Positions 9,537 through 21,216 of a stretch of 64,000 bases of DNA are shown in pieces. The position numbers and the translations under genes were made by a program. The stretch's first letter is position 1. Each line of letters starts with the position of its first letter. Source of the DNA: Chrysaora quinquecirrha (lineage: Eukaryota > Cnidaria > Scyphozoa > Semaeostomeae > Pelagiidae); assembly GCA_014526335.1 (NCBI GenBank), contig JACTAT010000039.1:2148657-2212656 (forward strand). The letters run 5' to 3'. Under the pieces are notes generated by a model. That model was not told the origin of the DNA, ran no database searches, and saw nothing but the letters and a program-made list of their open reading frames with translations.

Positions 9537-11743
9537 GTGTCAATTTTCTGTTGCTTTATCATTTTTTTTATCATTCTTTCCAGCCATTCATCTAGATTTT
9601 CCAAATTAATCTTTGGAGAAGCTGCTATTTTTTTGGTAGTTTTCATGACTTCTGCCATTCATTTTTTGAAAAGGTCTTCTTTGCTGAATTCTTTGGCCAT
9701 CAGTGAGATTTCTACTTCAAAAATTGCTCCTTATGGCGACCAGTTGTAGGAAAGTTACTGTACGATTGTGAAGTAGCTGAGTGGCTTTTCTTTCACCTAA
9801 AAGCAAGTCAACTTGGGCCATGAACTGAAATGCTAATCCTGCATACACTATATGTCCAGTTGCCTGAAATACAACAAAATCATGCTTCCAGAGTTCATAG
9901 GCTCTCTGACCACCTCCCTCATCTGCAGCATCCACACGTGCTAAGTCTAGCAATCCTTCCCTCAGAAGGCCACAACTGCACACAAACTTGAGTAGTGGTT
10001 TCTTCAGTAGTTGTCAATCCATTTCCACTGTTATCTGGTTCTGTTTAAGACAAAACATTTTCCACATCGTTATGTATGCAACTTTCTCTGTGGCGTTTTG
10101 GTACTGCTCCATTTTCAGCTAATGTCTTTGAACATTGTTTAAATCCACAGGGAAATTTCTTTGCAGTTGATGCATTATTTTTGGATTTTCTGCTGACAAG
10201 ATTTTGAGCTTTTTGGAAAACACCACCTGGTAGAGCATATTTTTCAATTATATCTAATGCAACCTGATTTAACAATTGCATTTTCACATCATCCTCTGTC
10301 TCATTAGTGATTCCAGCTGCGGTGCCATCTTTTTTATCGATATTTAATATTTCCATTGCTGCTAACACTACATAGCCATAAGTGACAAATTGGAAAAAGT
10401 CTCTGCATGCATGGACATCTTGCTTAACCTCTGATTTTACATTCTTTCTATCGAAACTTTCTTTGAGCTGGTAAAGTGTCCCTTTTCTGCTAAAGATTTA
10501 GTTGAGAATAATTCATTAAATGCCATCTAAAGATAAAAAAATCAACATTTTATTCATTTTTTGAAACTTCCATTGCCATTACAAGTATAACCAGTTAAAA
10601 ATGTTCTCAAAAGCTCCTTAAAATTTTTTATTGATCCCCTCACACCACATCCCCTTCTGCAGAGTTTGATTGGAAGATAACTTACATGGAAATTTCAAAA
10701 CTCTTATCACCATTTTCACGATTTTTGTATAACAGTTTTTTACGATTTGGGTGTTTCGGGTTTTGGTATAAGAAATAGTACAGATTTTGACAATTTTAGT
10801 TAAGGAGCGGTCTCCATTATCACGATTTTTATGTTTGAAGAATGCAACATAGGTATAAGGTTGGGTATACATTTTCGAAAAATGGGTTTAAGGTCAGTTA
10901 TGTTTTTTATGCTTGGGCAGCACACATTGTTCACCAACAAAATTTGATCAAATGCCCCTGGTATTGTATTATATAATGCCCCTGGTATGGTATTATAACA
11001 GGTTTCTTAAAAAATTTCTTACAAGATGATTATATTGAATTAAAAGCAACAATAAAGGGTTTGTTGTTTGGATTATCTTTACCTGCATACATAGGACTGC
11101 TTCATGCCAATCTTTGGTTTTTATTATACCTTCCAGGTGCTTTTAAGGTGTGCATCCATCTGCCTTCCCCAGCTTTGCATCCATACCCCCTTTAACTGTC
11201 AGCCCATCACCTCCACACAGTATTTTTTATTTTGCCATTTATCTTTGGACAGAATTGTAAGTAGTACTCTAAAATACTAGCCATCTCTTCCATTAACATT
11301 TCATTTTTCTTCAGTATTCCAAGAGGTACCAAATGTATATTAAATAGAAGGGAATGATTTGATTTTATACTAATAAAGTTTCTATATGTTCTTGTTTACT
11401 CTAACAAGGAAAGAGTTTTAGGAAAGAAGTAATTTTATTTGGAGAAACCTACAAGGTTCGATTTTGGTTTCATTTGCACTTGGTTCTCATGAGGAATATG
11501 TTCTGAAAGAATTTGTTGGCAGTTTTCTTTGAAAAATTTCATTGGCTGACAAATAATTCTCTTTGTGAGCTCCGTTAGAGTAGTTTTGATGCTCTGTTGT
11601 TCTTTTTCTGTTAACATCCAAAGCTGTGGGTTGGCTGATTCAATTGTCACTTGTCTCTCATTGTCAGCAAGATTTTTAACATTTACTCTGTCCATTACTG
11701 CTAGATCCTGAACAAGGTCGTAACGTGGGTTCTTGTTCGACAA
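9537..11743 (-). pseudogene. DUF6589-type transposon-associated gene, decayed
   Basis: Four blocks follow each other on the minus strand. 11435-11743 is an N-terminal segment (MSNKNPRYDLVQDLAVMDRV...). 11090-11260 carries a block with LCGGDGLTV, GKADG and LEGIIKTKDWHEA, broken by one TAA and ending at a CAG|GTAAAG donor-like site. 10045-10368 contains a Cys2/His-type segment (FPCGFKQCSKTL...H). 9717-9983 contains LLREGLLDLARVDAADEGGGQ and LWKHDFVVFQATGHIVYAGLA, typical of the DUF6589 core as I know it. A further piece to 9540 has LDEWLERMIKKM. DUF6589 proteins are common in cnidarian and mollusc genomes, look transposon-linked and have no assigned biochemical function. Frame breaks suggest an inactive copy with remnants of introns. 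Confidence 0.6.
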
Positions 11744-12409
11744 TGTTTTGTGTCTTGAAATACTGCATTCTTTTGTAGAGCTACTATTGAAGATAATAGA
11801 TTAATAGGTTATTTATAGTTTTTATGATGCAAATGTTGTGTTTAGTTGATAGGTTGCCTTACCTACCAATAAGAAATCCAAGTGCTATGAATGTAAATGA
11901 ATTTCACAGTATGGAAAATTGAAATTTTGCAAATGTTCACAGGTTTTTGCTATCTCTAGGGTCCCATTTAATAGAACCCTATGATCATTCAACTTTATAA
12001 TTACCCGGGCCCTATTATTTTCATTCTCTCATATACCAATCACGTTAGAGTAGATGTGTGGATTTTTGCAAGATTCATTGACTCGAAGATTCAGGTTTAG
12101 GGGATGCAAGATTCAGGTTTAGGGGATGCCTTAGAGGACTAACCTCCTCGGACTCTAGCGAAAGTTCAGCGATGGTAGACAGGTCACATGGTTCCTGTGA
12201 AGGCGATGAATTCTTGGAAGGAAGAATCTTGTCTTGCCAAGGCTAATCTGGTACTATGGTTAAACTGGCTGCCTGCTTAGCAGGCTTAAAGTTAAAAAGC
12301 TAGTCTTCTGAAATAAACATCATTAAAAAATCAAAACAATCATTGATTGAAGATACAAAATTGTGCGTGAAATTTGGATATTTTGTGTTGAGTAAGGAGA
12401 CCCAAGAAA
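11744..12409. other. Intergenic; small tandem duplication
   Basis: No gene seen. A ~22 bp unit containing AGATTCAGGTTTAGGGGATGC is duplicated in tandem at about 12087-12128. A short hairpin (CCTGC...GCAGG) lies near 12270-12285. Confidence 0.6.
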
Positions 12410-12683
12410 CTACAATGATGATAATCATCATTATCATCATCATCATCATCATCATCATCTTAATCATAATCATAATATCATCACCCTCATCATCACCGAA
12501 ATTTTCATCATGTCATCAAAATCATCTAAGTCATCATCATCATTATCACCATCATCATCATGTCATCAAAATCATCTTGATTATCATCATCATCATCATC
12601 ATCATCATCACCATCACCGTCACCATCATCATCATCATCATCATCATTATAATCATCAAAATCTTCATCATCATTATCACCAT
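12410..12683 (+). repeat. ATC/CAT trinucleotide microsatellite
   Basis: An imperfect (ATC)n tract interrupted by CACC and AAAATC units. It served as the insertion target of the long-TIR element: the last 9 bp, TATCACCAT, recur beyond that element at 16431-16439. The Ile- and His-rich frames through it are artefacts. Confidence 0.92.
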
Positions 12684-13300
12684 AGCAAGGGGGAAAAATT
12701 TTTCAGCCAATCAGAGTTCATGTTGACAGCTACAACCAACCAATCAGAATGCACGAAAGACAATAGAATTTTTGCGCTGAAGCGGGTAGTGGCGGCCATT
12801 GAGGACGCGAGCTGCGAGAAAATGCCCCTCAAATTCCAGCTTTGTTGCACGCGTATTTTCTTGTTAACAACTCGAAGCAACCATTTTTTTGAAGAAAAAG
12901 GGTTAGTCCAGATTTCCATCGTCTGCATTTTTAAATTTCCGCCTAATACCAATTATATGGCCAAATAAATTTGGCCTAATTCGCCCTGTTTCTATACAGC
13001 TAAATTTCCTCACAAATCGAAGGTAAAAATCATCTGAAAATCAACACTTACCCTGCAAAACTCCTGGAAGACCAGGCTTGTCAGTGAACAAAAGTTTATG
13101 AATAAAAATAACATCCTCTGCCAGCATGTTTCGCAATTGGAATGCACATTTTGCTGTCAAAACAGAAGATCATTCAGCTATCAACTTGCTGCAACCACAA
13201 TAAACTGGAACTTTGTAAATACCATAACATTATTTGCCTAAGAACAACGAACATAACAACAACGTCAAACCGCCGAGGGCCAAGGGCGATCGTCCACGTG
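12684..13300 (+). repeat. Left terminal inverted repeat
   Basis: Inverted copy of 15815-16430. It contains two CCAAT motifs within about 75 bp of the outer end (CAGCCAATCAGAG, CAACCAATCAGAAT) and, further in, an exon-like segment with splice-site-like borders on the minus strand, facing outward. Confidence 0.88.
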
Positions 13301-13327
13301 AGTTATTTCTTTTTCACTTTCTGCTGA

Positions 13328-15503
13328 TCAACATGGAGGCAGTGGAGGACGTGACCATGATGAAATTTCCTGTATCATTTCAAAGACTGCCTGTTCCTCG
13401 ACATCAGCACTTGTGCAATTCAAATCATCTTCATCATTTTCCACATCATCATCATCCTATTCTTCTTGGAGATCATCATCATCTTCTGGTTCTGCAGCTC
13501 CGCGATTCGACACCGAATTATTGGCTTTACCAGATAAAACTTTGATCTGTTTCTGGACATGGGCCTTGCAGACATGGCACTCGCTGACAGCTGGTAAATT
13601 GCATTGAACATGGAAGGAATGTCCGCATTGAAAAATTCGCCAAAGTGGACTGACTAAAGAGCACCCACTTTTGTCACATTTCCTTAGGAGAAAAGAAAAA
13701 TAAAAAGGTAGGTATATTTTTGTACATAGAACTTTCTTTCAAAAGAGAAGGAGAGCAACTTTTGTCAGAAACAGACATGACTTGTCAAACACAAACAGTT
13801 GAACTTTTTCAGAGAAATGTGACGAAAATACAATTTTACAACAATACTCTTGAAAAGTTTCCAGATAAATATGTTTAGGTTGAGAATATTTTTCATAAGA
13901 AAATGCCTATGATGCAGATTTTTTCTTACCTTGTACTGCAAGGTGAACTTGCTGGGTCATTGTATCCAAGAGGGAGGACTTGATTGGTCACAACATTTCA
14001 CCACAAATGTTTGGCATCATCCACTTTGTCACTGTTTTCCTTTGTCTAGACGTTCTTGGGATCATTTTACCTTGCCCTGGGTTGTTTCTTAATGTTGCAA
14101 ATTTCTCGACAAGGAATTTTGCTGCTTTCACTTTCAACAGTTTGATCTTTGCTGGGCAAAACTGTATTTACGCAAGGGTACAAACCAAGACTTGAACTCA
14201 TGCAATTCATGTTTGCAGGCATCAATTTCCCTTGCCTTTAAAAAGATTTGCTCACCTGTATCAGTTGATTTTGTCCTGCCTCTGAGAACAGAGTGAAAAT
14301 TTTCAACAGGATATTCATCAAAAGCATTCAAAGATTGCATCAGGATGTCATATAGTGGATGATTTGATTTTTTCAGATGGTTGAAAGTGGTGAGAAGAAT
14401 GAGAAGTACTTTATTGTAATGTCTTCTCTTAAAAACCATCAACATCACCCAACACGGTAGAACTGATTGAGTGTAATGCAAAAAATGGTTGTTCTTGAAT
14501 TCAATTGAATACAGACTCAAGACAAGAGGACAGTAAGAATCAACCAGGTTAAGGAGTGTCACATATTCCACTTCCTTACAGTTACTAAAAGCTGAGATAA
14601 CCTGATCACGAATATATTGTTAGCTCCAGCTTGTTGGCAGATTAATTCAAATTTCTTTGGATCCCTTTTAGGATTTCCATCACTACCAAACAACTCTGTA
14701 CATTTTTGTTTAACTTTTGTTATTTCATCCTTGAGATCAAATGCTGCTTCAGACTTCAAGACAAGGTCATCGTACACTTCTTGACTTATTGTAATTGTTC
14801 CTAGACTTTCTGTTTGGCATGACTGTTCAATTGTTTCAAGATGAGATGATGAGGAAAACTGCAGTAATTGACTGGATGAAGTGAAGATTGTTGAAGAACT
14901 GTCTCCTTGACTGGATGATTCTGTGCTTTCTGTATATGAGGATTCCCATTCCATTTCATTCACAGTTGTACAACTAATGCCATATTTCTTTAAAACTAAA
15001 TGAATCTGGTAAAAGAAAAAAAAGAACTATGTATGAGTGGTGTTGATTTCTTTACTGAAAATAATATTTTTGCATCTTCTATCTAATGAAATAGGCACAA
15101 TTATGCACCCAAATGAAGATTAGCAAATCTATTGATTACTAACATAGCTAATTAACTTTTTTGAACATCTCATATGTTCCCTTGTTTTTTTTAGTTAGTT
15201 ATTTTAAATAATGAATTGAAATCTAGAAAAAGTTATTCAAACCTTATCAGTCAAGGATGTGGAAATGTCCTGTTCTAAATCATCACTCAAAACTCCTTTT
15301 TTGCAAAATCTAAGTAAACAATGTGAGCAACTATTTGAAATATAGTATTCTCTGCGTCCACCCTGTTCTGCCTCCAGGCTCTTATAAATGTTAGCTACTT
15401 CTGCCAATCCATTTGCTCTCAAGCAACTAATTTTTCCTTCTTCTTCACCATTCCAAAGATGATGATGAGGATTATGACAAGACTTTGTAAATAACTTTGG
15501 CAT
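13328..15503 (-). pseudogene. Intron-containing gene with RING-like C-terminus inside the long-TIR element
   Basis: ATG at 15503. Exon 1 (15243-15503) has a Cys/His-rich N-terminus (KSCHNPHHH ... SCSHCLLRFCKKG) and ends at AAG|GTTTGA. The intron 15006-15242 ends at TTTTACCAG. Exon 2 (about 13930-15005) has a Ser-rich stretch, then a conserved block with FDEYPVENFHSVLR and FLKAREIDACKHELHEF. It ends at ACAAG|GTAAG. Exon 3 (about 13690 down) encodes CDKSGC...CGHSFHVQC...CHVC, a RING-like zinc-binding pattern, then an acidic tail. Lesions: an extra AT dinucleotide near 14618, a frame change near 14150, in-frame TGA at 13988-13990 and TAG at 13457-13459, after which the frame runs on to TGA 13328-13330. 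I do not recognise the central family. RING domains often belong to ubiquitin ligases; no function is claimed here. Confidence 0.6.
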
Positions 15504-15814
15504 TCTCAATAAATATTATTAAAATACAGGTAAAATCTTTTCTGTACTTAGTTTACTTTCCCGCCAATGTACAAAACCCCTTTTCGCGTCAAAACTGTGA
15601 CTCATAAATGAGAAAAATCATGGGCAAGCCTCCCAGCCGCATGCTAATGTAGCCCCCGCCCCCTTTAGCTGAACCGATTTTTATAATTAAGAAGCAGATA
15701 TGGACAAAATCAAAAGAGGGCAGGGAAGAATATGCAACTTGAGAGCTCCGTGCGATAATCAGCTGATTTGATAGAAAAGATAAACAACTATCACGTGAAA
15801 CGAGACGAAATCGA

Positions 15815-16430
15815 TGTGAACGATCGCCCTTGGCCCTCTGCGGTTTGACGTTGTTGTTATGTTCGTTGTTCTTAGGCCAATAATGTTATGGTATTTACAA
15901 GTTCAAGTTTATTGTGGTTGCAGCAAGCTGATAGCTGAATGGTCTTCTGTTTTGACAGCAAAATGTGCATTCAAATTGCGAAACATGCTGGCAGAGGATG
16001 TTATTTTTATTCATAAACTTTTGTTCACTGACAAGCCTGGTCTTCCAGGAGTTTTGCAGGGTAAGTGTTGATTTTAAGATGATTTTTACCTTCGATTTGT
16101 GAGGAAATTTAGCTGTATACAAACAGGGCGAATTAGGCCAAATTTATTTGGCCATATAATTGGTATTAGGCGGAAATTTAAAAATGCAGACGATGGAAAT
16201 CTGGACTAACCCTTTTTTTCTTCGAAAAAAATGGTTGCTTCGAGTTGTTAACAAGAAAATACGCGTGCAACAAAGCTGGAATTTGAGGGGCATTTTCTCG
16301 CAGCTCGCGTCCTCAATGGCCGCCACTACCCGCTTCAGCGCAAAATTCTATTGTCTTTCGTGCATTCTGATTGGTTGGTTGTAGCTGTCAACATGAACTC
16401 TGATTGGTTGAAACATTTTTCCCCCTTGCT
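15815..16430 (-). repeat. Right terminal inverted repeat
   Basis: Inverted copy of 12684-13300. On the plus strand it contains TTTTGACAG followed by about 105 nt of open sequence and TTTTGCAGG|GTAAGTG at about 16061, i.e. acceptor-like and donor-like borders facing the outer end. The open frame (15859-16071) includes KCAFKLRNMLAEDVIFIHKL. Confidence 0.88.
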
Positions 16431-16439
16431 TATCACCAT

Positions 16440-17096
16440 ACCATAGTGAGCAAGTGGTATTCATAGAGGTGAGGGATATCTCTGACTGTGCTCTGTCAAC
16501 TTAAACTATAATGTCACAAAATGTTTATGAAATGTCTGCACTTAATTAAAATCCTATCTTATGCAAAATTACTCCTATGTAAATTCAATACTCCTTCCTT
16601 TTCTCATATCCAACAGAAAACTCCAAAACTTCAATTTCAAATGACCTTCATAAAAAAATATTCTACTCACTTAATCTCAACTTTTTTGTATTTGAGATCT
16701 GACTTTTTCAAGGAAGGCAAAGAAAATTTAGGCCTATTTGAGTTTCATTACGTGTTTTTTTTTGTTTACATTGCGTGCACAGTGGTTTTATTTTTAACTG
16801 TGTTATTAGTGGAAAAATTTTAGAGGAAAACTGAGAGGAAAACACAACTCTTACCGTGGGGATTTCTGAAGCTTGTCAAAGCAAGAACTCTTCTTAAAAC
16901 TCGAAAGAATATGGGCAACATCCCTCGTAAGATTCCAAATAATTTAACGTGTCTTTTGATCTGTTTTTCCTCTGAGGGGAAGAAAATCCAAAGACAGGAC
17001 AAAAGAGTCGGGATGCGTGATAAATCTTGAGAATATTCGTGGAATCATCAGCAGAAATAATGTCCAACTTGCTGCAGAAATTTTAGGAGAATTTTA
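16440..17096. other. No recognised feature
   Basis: AT-rich spacer between the long-TIR element and the gypsy LTR. The frames here are short and without motifs. Confidence 0.6.
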
Positions 17097-17301
17097 TGTT
17101 GTGTTGAGTTGAGAGGAGACACAAAAAATAGACCTGTGTTTCAAGCCAACAACTAACCAACTAAATCCGTGAACATTCCTTTTATAGTTTACATAATAAT
17201 CTACATAATCACAAGACATAACAACGTGCATTAGAAAGATACATGCGTATGTTGTCTCTTGGGTTCTAAAACAATATTAACATTAACATTATAACACAAC
17301 A
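17097..17301 (-). repeat. 3' LTR of minus-strand gypsy element
   Basis: 205 bp, reading on the plus strand from TGTTGTGTTGAG to CATTATAACACAACA, with matching inverted ends TGTTGTG/CACAACA. It adjoins a pyrimidine stretch (CCTCCCTTTC) that is a purine tract on the coding strand. Its first ~55 bp match 21217-21271 closely. Confidence 0.9.
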
Positions 17302-17328
17302 CCTCCCTTTCTAAAGTTCATACAAATG

Positions 17329-18820
17329 CTATTTGTTGTTCATATTTTCACGTGCCTTGAGGGAAGGTTTTATCAGCCTCTTTGGTCTGCTTAATATATT
17401 CAAAGGTGGAATTACTTTTTCCTGAGATACTGGGACTGGGCTTTCAGTTATTTGACTAGATGCTATTGTTGTTTCTGATGAAGATAGAGGAGTGAGTTGA
17501 ACTCTGTTACGTTTCACTTCTGATGTCGGAGTTGCAATGACGTACTGTCTTGGACTTTGTGATTTTCAACAACAATGCCAGGTTGTGCATGATTCTTGAT
17601 TTTCACTTCCTGTCCTGTGCATAATGGAGATAATGGTTTTGCATTATGACGTTTATTGTAATACACTTGTTGCTTTTGCCTGTATGCTGGTTCTTTTTCA
17701 TTCAACTTGCTGAGATCTGGCCACTTTGGTTCAAGCTGTGCATGGAAAACAGGAACTGTTGTTCTGAGTTTCCTTCCCATCAACAATTCAGCAGGCGAGA
17801 AACAATTTTGAAGTGGAGTCGATCTGTAAGCTAGCAATGCCTGATGCTTGTCTTTCTCTTTCTTCAAGATGTTCTTAATTGTTTGCACTGACCTCTCTGC
17901 TTCACCATTTGACTGAGGGTAGTATGGACTGGAAGGGCTTAGTTGAATGTCCCATTCTCTGGCAAAATGTATGAATTCACTGCTATCGAACGGAGGCCCA
18001 TTGTCAGATCTTATTTCTTCAGGGATGCCATGCCTAGCAAATATATCCTTCAATGTTCTGATTACATCAGGTGCTCTTTTGCCTTTGTTCATACCTGCAA
18101 CTTCAATGTATCTAGAATAGTAATCAACTATTAATAGATAGTCAGATTCCTTGGTATGAAAGAAATCAATACCCACAAGCTGCCAAGGTCTTTCTGGAAA
18201 TGCTGTGGGATTCAAAGGTTCGGGGGTATTTCTTTTGTGCTCTGCACAAATTCTACAAGATTGAACCATATATTGGATTTCCCTACTAATTCCTGGCCAC
18301 CAAACAGATTGTTTAGCTCGGCTTCTACATTTCACAACACCTTGATGTCCTTGATGAATTTTATCTAAAACATCAAGTCGCATTACAGAAGATATCACAA
18401 TTTGCATAGATTTTAGTATGACATTTTGAACAATGGAAAGTTCCCCCTGGAAATTCCAATAAGGTTTAAGAGAATCAGATATTTTATACTTCTCTGGCCA
18501 TCCTTCCAGTATAAATTCTTTTAGTTTGCAGCAAACAGGGTCGCTCTCCTGTGCCTGGGTGATTTGTTGCAGCTGCACATCAGAAATTGGCAATGCCTCA
18601 ACTACATTTGCAACATACAGTGTCATTTCGTCATGATCAATCAGGCTCTTTGCCGACTGCTCAGCTGCTGACATTCTTGACAACGTGTCTGATGTGTACA
18701 TTTGCTTGCCAGGAACATGAATGATTTTCTTGATTTGAAATCGCATGAGTGATTTTGAATCTCTGGATTCTTGGAGGAAGTTTCTCCACCATGTATGTAG
18801 TCAACAAAGGAATCAATGGC
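17329..18820 (-). pseudogene. pol: Gypsy integrase with part of RNase H
   Basis: The beginning (about 18735-18820) is the end of RNase H (TDHKPLIPL and LPPRIQRFK in shifted frames). Residues of 17514-18746 then show the zinc-binding domain (H...H...CRICAEHK). The complete catalytic triad follows: GIDFF, SDNGPPF and NGEAERSV. A C-terminal tail in another frame (17329-17517, ending SRPKRLIKPSLK) follows after a frame change near 17515. In the family this enzyme inserts element cDNA into the genome. The catalytic core itself is uninterrupted, but it is cut off from RT by the RNase H deletion. Confidence 0.9.
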
Positions 18821-20003
18821 TTGTGATCAGTTTCACCAATGATTTGTTTTCCCAGAATGTAGTCACTTGATCGCTCACATGTCCAAGTGAATGCTTTACA
18901 TTCAGAAATGATTTATCCTGTTCTTCACCCAAGTACCACTGATTATCTTTACATAGCAAGTCTCTCAACGGTATTGTTTCACTTGCTAAATGACTTTTGA
19001 ATTTACTAAGATGGTTGACCATCCCAAGGAAAGATCGTAATTCTTTTACATTTTTTGGTTTCTGCATGGAAGTAATTGCATTTACTTTCATTGGATCGGC
19101 AGAAATTCCATTTGAAGATATAATGTGGCCTAAAACTTTCACAGTTCTCACATTAAATTTGCACTTTTTCTTATTCAGTGTTATATTAGCTTCAGCTAAT
19201 TTAGTGAGGACAGCAGCAAGTCGCTTGTCATGCTGCTGTTGATCAGCACCATGGACAATTATATCATCAATAAGTACCTCAACTCCTTCAAAACCTTCAA
19301 GTTTTTCACTCATACACCTCTGGAATTGTTCGCTTCCAGTGGATATGCCATAGGGCAGGCGATTGAAACAAAAACGCCCCCAAGGAGTCAAAAATGTTGT
19401 CAGCAAACGAGATTCATCAGATAATTTATGTTGCCAAAATGCACTGTTTGCATCCATTTTGGAGAAAATCTCTGACCCACCAAATTTGGCTAAGGTGTAA
19501 TCCACAGAAGGCAAGGGGTGGACTTCTCTCAAAATATTTTCATTTAATTTTGTTAGGTCAACACATATGCGTACATAACCACTTGGTTTTGGGACAACAA
19601 CCATAGGTGAACACCACTGAGTTGGTTCAATTACTTGAGAAATTACTCCTATCTCAAGCATTCTATCTAATTCCGCTTTTGTTTTCTCAAGTAGTGGTAA
19701 TGGTACTTTTCTAGGCACCATCAAAGCAAAGGGAGTAGGCTCAGGTATTAACCTGATTCTATATTCACCCTCTATTTCTCCCAGACCTTTAAAAAGAGAA
19801 GGATAAGCTTTAATGATATTTTCTGTATAATTTTCATCAATTTCATTGGCATTAACTGCAACTGTTTCAACTTTCTTTATTAAATTTAGCTTAGAGCTAG
19901 CCATTCTTCCCAACAAAGGAGTGTGAAGACCTTTCACAACATAAAATTCTTCTTGTAGAGAGTGGCTGTTTGCACTTAATTTTCCGTGAATTTTCCTGAG
20001 CAT
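18813..20003 (-). pseudogene. pol: Gypsy reverse transcriptase
   Basis: An uninterrupted stretch of almost 400 codons covers the RT fingers and palm. PTQWCSPMVVVPKPSG, RICVDLTKLNE, FCFNRLPYGI and the catalytic VLIDDIIVHG (the DD pair of the YxDD box) are all in order, followed by the connection region (VKVLGHIISSNGI, KNVKELRSFLGMVNHLSKF). Just after this about half of RNase H is deleted and the frame shifts (about 18880-18905), removing its N-terminal catalytic Asp. RT copies the element RNA into DNA; this domain looks intact on its own. Confidence 0.92.
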
Positions 20004-20329
20004 TTGATTTTATAATTACTTGGACCTAATAATATTTTATACGTTGGCACCAATTTTAGACTCTCCTTTTCAGCAAGCCTTTCAAACAATGAATGAGGAA
20101 TAACAGAGACATCTGCTCCTGAATCTAGTTTAAATTTCAGCTTATTTTGGTTCAAACAAACCTCTGCCTGCAAAGGCATATCGTGATGAGTACAACTACT
20201 CTTTACTGCATCAATGTAAACTTCACCCAGAAATAAATGATCATCATTGTCAGCAGAATAAATTGGAAAGATCTCACCTGAGACTTCATTAAGACGTTTG
20301 TTTCTGCAAGCCCTTTTCCAATGTCCCAT
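19976..20329 (-). pseudogene. pro: Gypsy aspartic protease region
   Basis: Contains LKFKLDSGADVSVIPHSLF, where D-S-G is the usual retropepsin active-site triplet in this gypsy group. The segment overlaps the RT frame by about 28 bp and is offset from it, either a programmed frame change or an indel. GHWKRACRNK at its start is the second half of a CCHC knuckle whose first half lies in the Gag frame. Confidence 0.85.
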
Positions 20330-20333
20330 TTTT

Positions 20334-21089
20334 TCAATATGAATTGCATTGAGAATTTCTAGCCGGGCAGTTTATTCTTTTATGGGGAGGACCAAAACAT
20401 TGATCGCACTTCTTTGTGTCTGACTTCGAAGAAATCTGTTCCATCTGAGTTACTCGTGCTTGTTTCTCTCTTCTCAACCATTTCTGTTGGTCTGGTATCT
20501 GTCTCCACTGCTTTCCATCTTTCAGCACGTCTATCTTAGGCCCTGTGAAAACTGAATGAGTCATCAAATTTTGTTGTTTTCGGACAACCTCCTTCTGGCG
20601 AACCAGGTTGACAGCTTTTTCCAGCGTCAAATCTGCCTCCAGTTGAAGTCGCTCTGATAAGGCTTTGTCCCTTATTCCAACCACAATTCTATCTCGAATT
20701 AATTCATCGCGTAGATTACCGAAGTTGCAAAATTCAGCAAGGGTATACAAATCAGTTATAAAGTTGTCAACAGACTCACCCTCAGTTTGTACACGCATGT
20801 TGAAACGGGCACGTTCGAAGATCACGTTACGTTTGATGATGAAATGCCCCTCAAACTTTTGCTTTACTATGCTGTACTTCTTCCGGTCCTCCGCTGCTAA
20901 ATCGAATGACTTCAAAATGTCATCTGCTTCATCTCCCATCGAATAGATGAGCGTGTTTACTTGGCTTTCCTCTTCTTTCTTGTTCAGCTCTGACGCAAGT
21001 CTGAAGCGTTCGAATCTTCTTATCCACTTCGACCATTCATCGGGCTTGAACGAGAACCTCTCTGGAGGTGAAACCTGGAACGTTGCCAT
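20334..21089 (-). CDS. gag: Gag protein of gypsy element
   Basis: ATG at 21089 follows the LTR and primer-binding site after a short leader, the normal Gag start position. The 251-residue frame has the capsid-like helical segment (WSKWIRRFERFRLAS...) and QTEGESVDNFITDLYTLAEFC, then RDRIVVGI. It ends in a Cys/His segment (CDQCFGPPHKRINCPARNSQC), a zinc knuckle-like motif. Gag forms the particle that packages element RNA. The frame stops just after this motif, and the protease continues in another frame. Confidence 0.88.
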   Translation of the reverse strand: MATFQVSPPERFSFKPDEWSKWIRRFERFRLASELNKKEEESQVNTLIYSMGDEADDILKSFDLAAEDRKKYSIVKQKFEGHFIIKRNVIFERARFNMRVQTEGESVDNFITDLYTLAEFCNFGNLRDELIRDRIVVGIRDKALSERLQLEADLTLEKAVNLVRQKEVVRKQQNLMTHSVFTGPKIDVLKDGKQWRQIPDQQKWLRREKQARVTQMEQISSKSDTKKCDQCFGPPHKRINCPARNSQCNSY

Positions 21090-21216
21090 TTTTTATAGCT
21101 CACAGATGTGGCGCCTCTAAGTCTTCGACCGTAGTCTTACAACCGCTCTTCCCCAACTGTAGCTTTCCAAGTTCAACTCCAGAATGACTTTGAGGCTCGT
21201 TACACTCCTATCACCA

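Larger units (their letters stand above)
12684..16430. mobile_element. 3.75 kb DNA transposon with ~616 bp TIRs and 9 bp target duplication
   Basis: Ends are AGCAAGGGGGAAAAAT at 12684 and its complement ending at 16430. The inverted match runs about 616 bp into each side with only scattered differences. Both sides are flanked by TATCACCAT (12675-12683, 16431-16439). Long TIRs with 9 bp duplications are typical of Mutator-like elements (established for MULEs), though 8-10 bp duplications also occur elsewhere. The core holds one minus-strand, intron-containing gene with a RING-like C-terminus and no transposase motif that I recognise. Near-identical TIRs suggest recent movement, while the internal gene is broken. 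Confidence 0.85.

Noticed and set aside
9537..9749. Plus-strand hydrophobic frame as a membrane protein
   Set aside because: The opposite strand carries the C-terminal part of the DUF6589-type gene; the hydrophobicity comes from its Lys-rich complement.
12343..12968. Poly-Ile and His-rich frames
   Set aside because: They run through the ATC microsatellite into the left TIR and are explained by the repeat.
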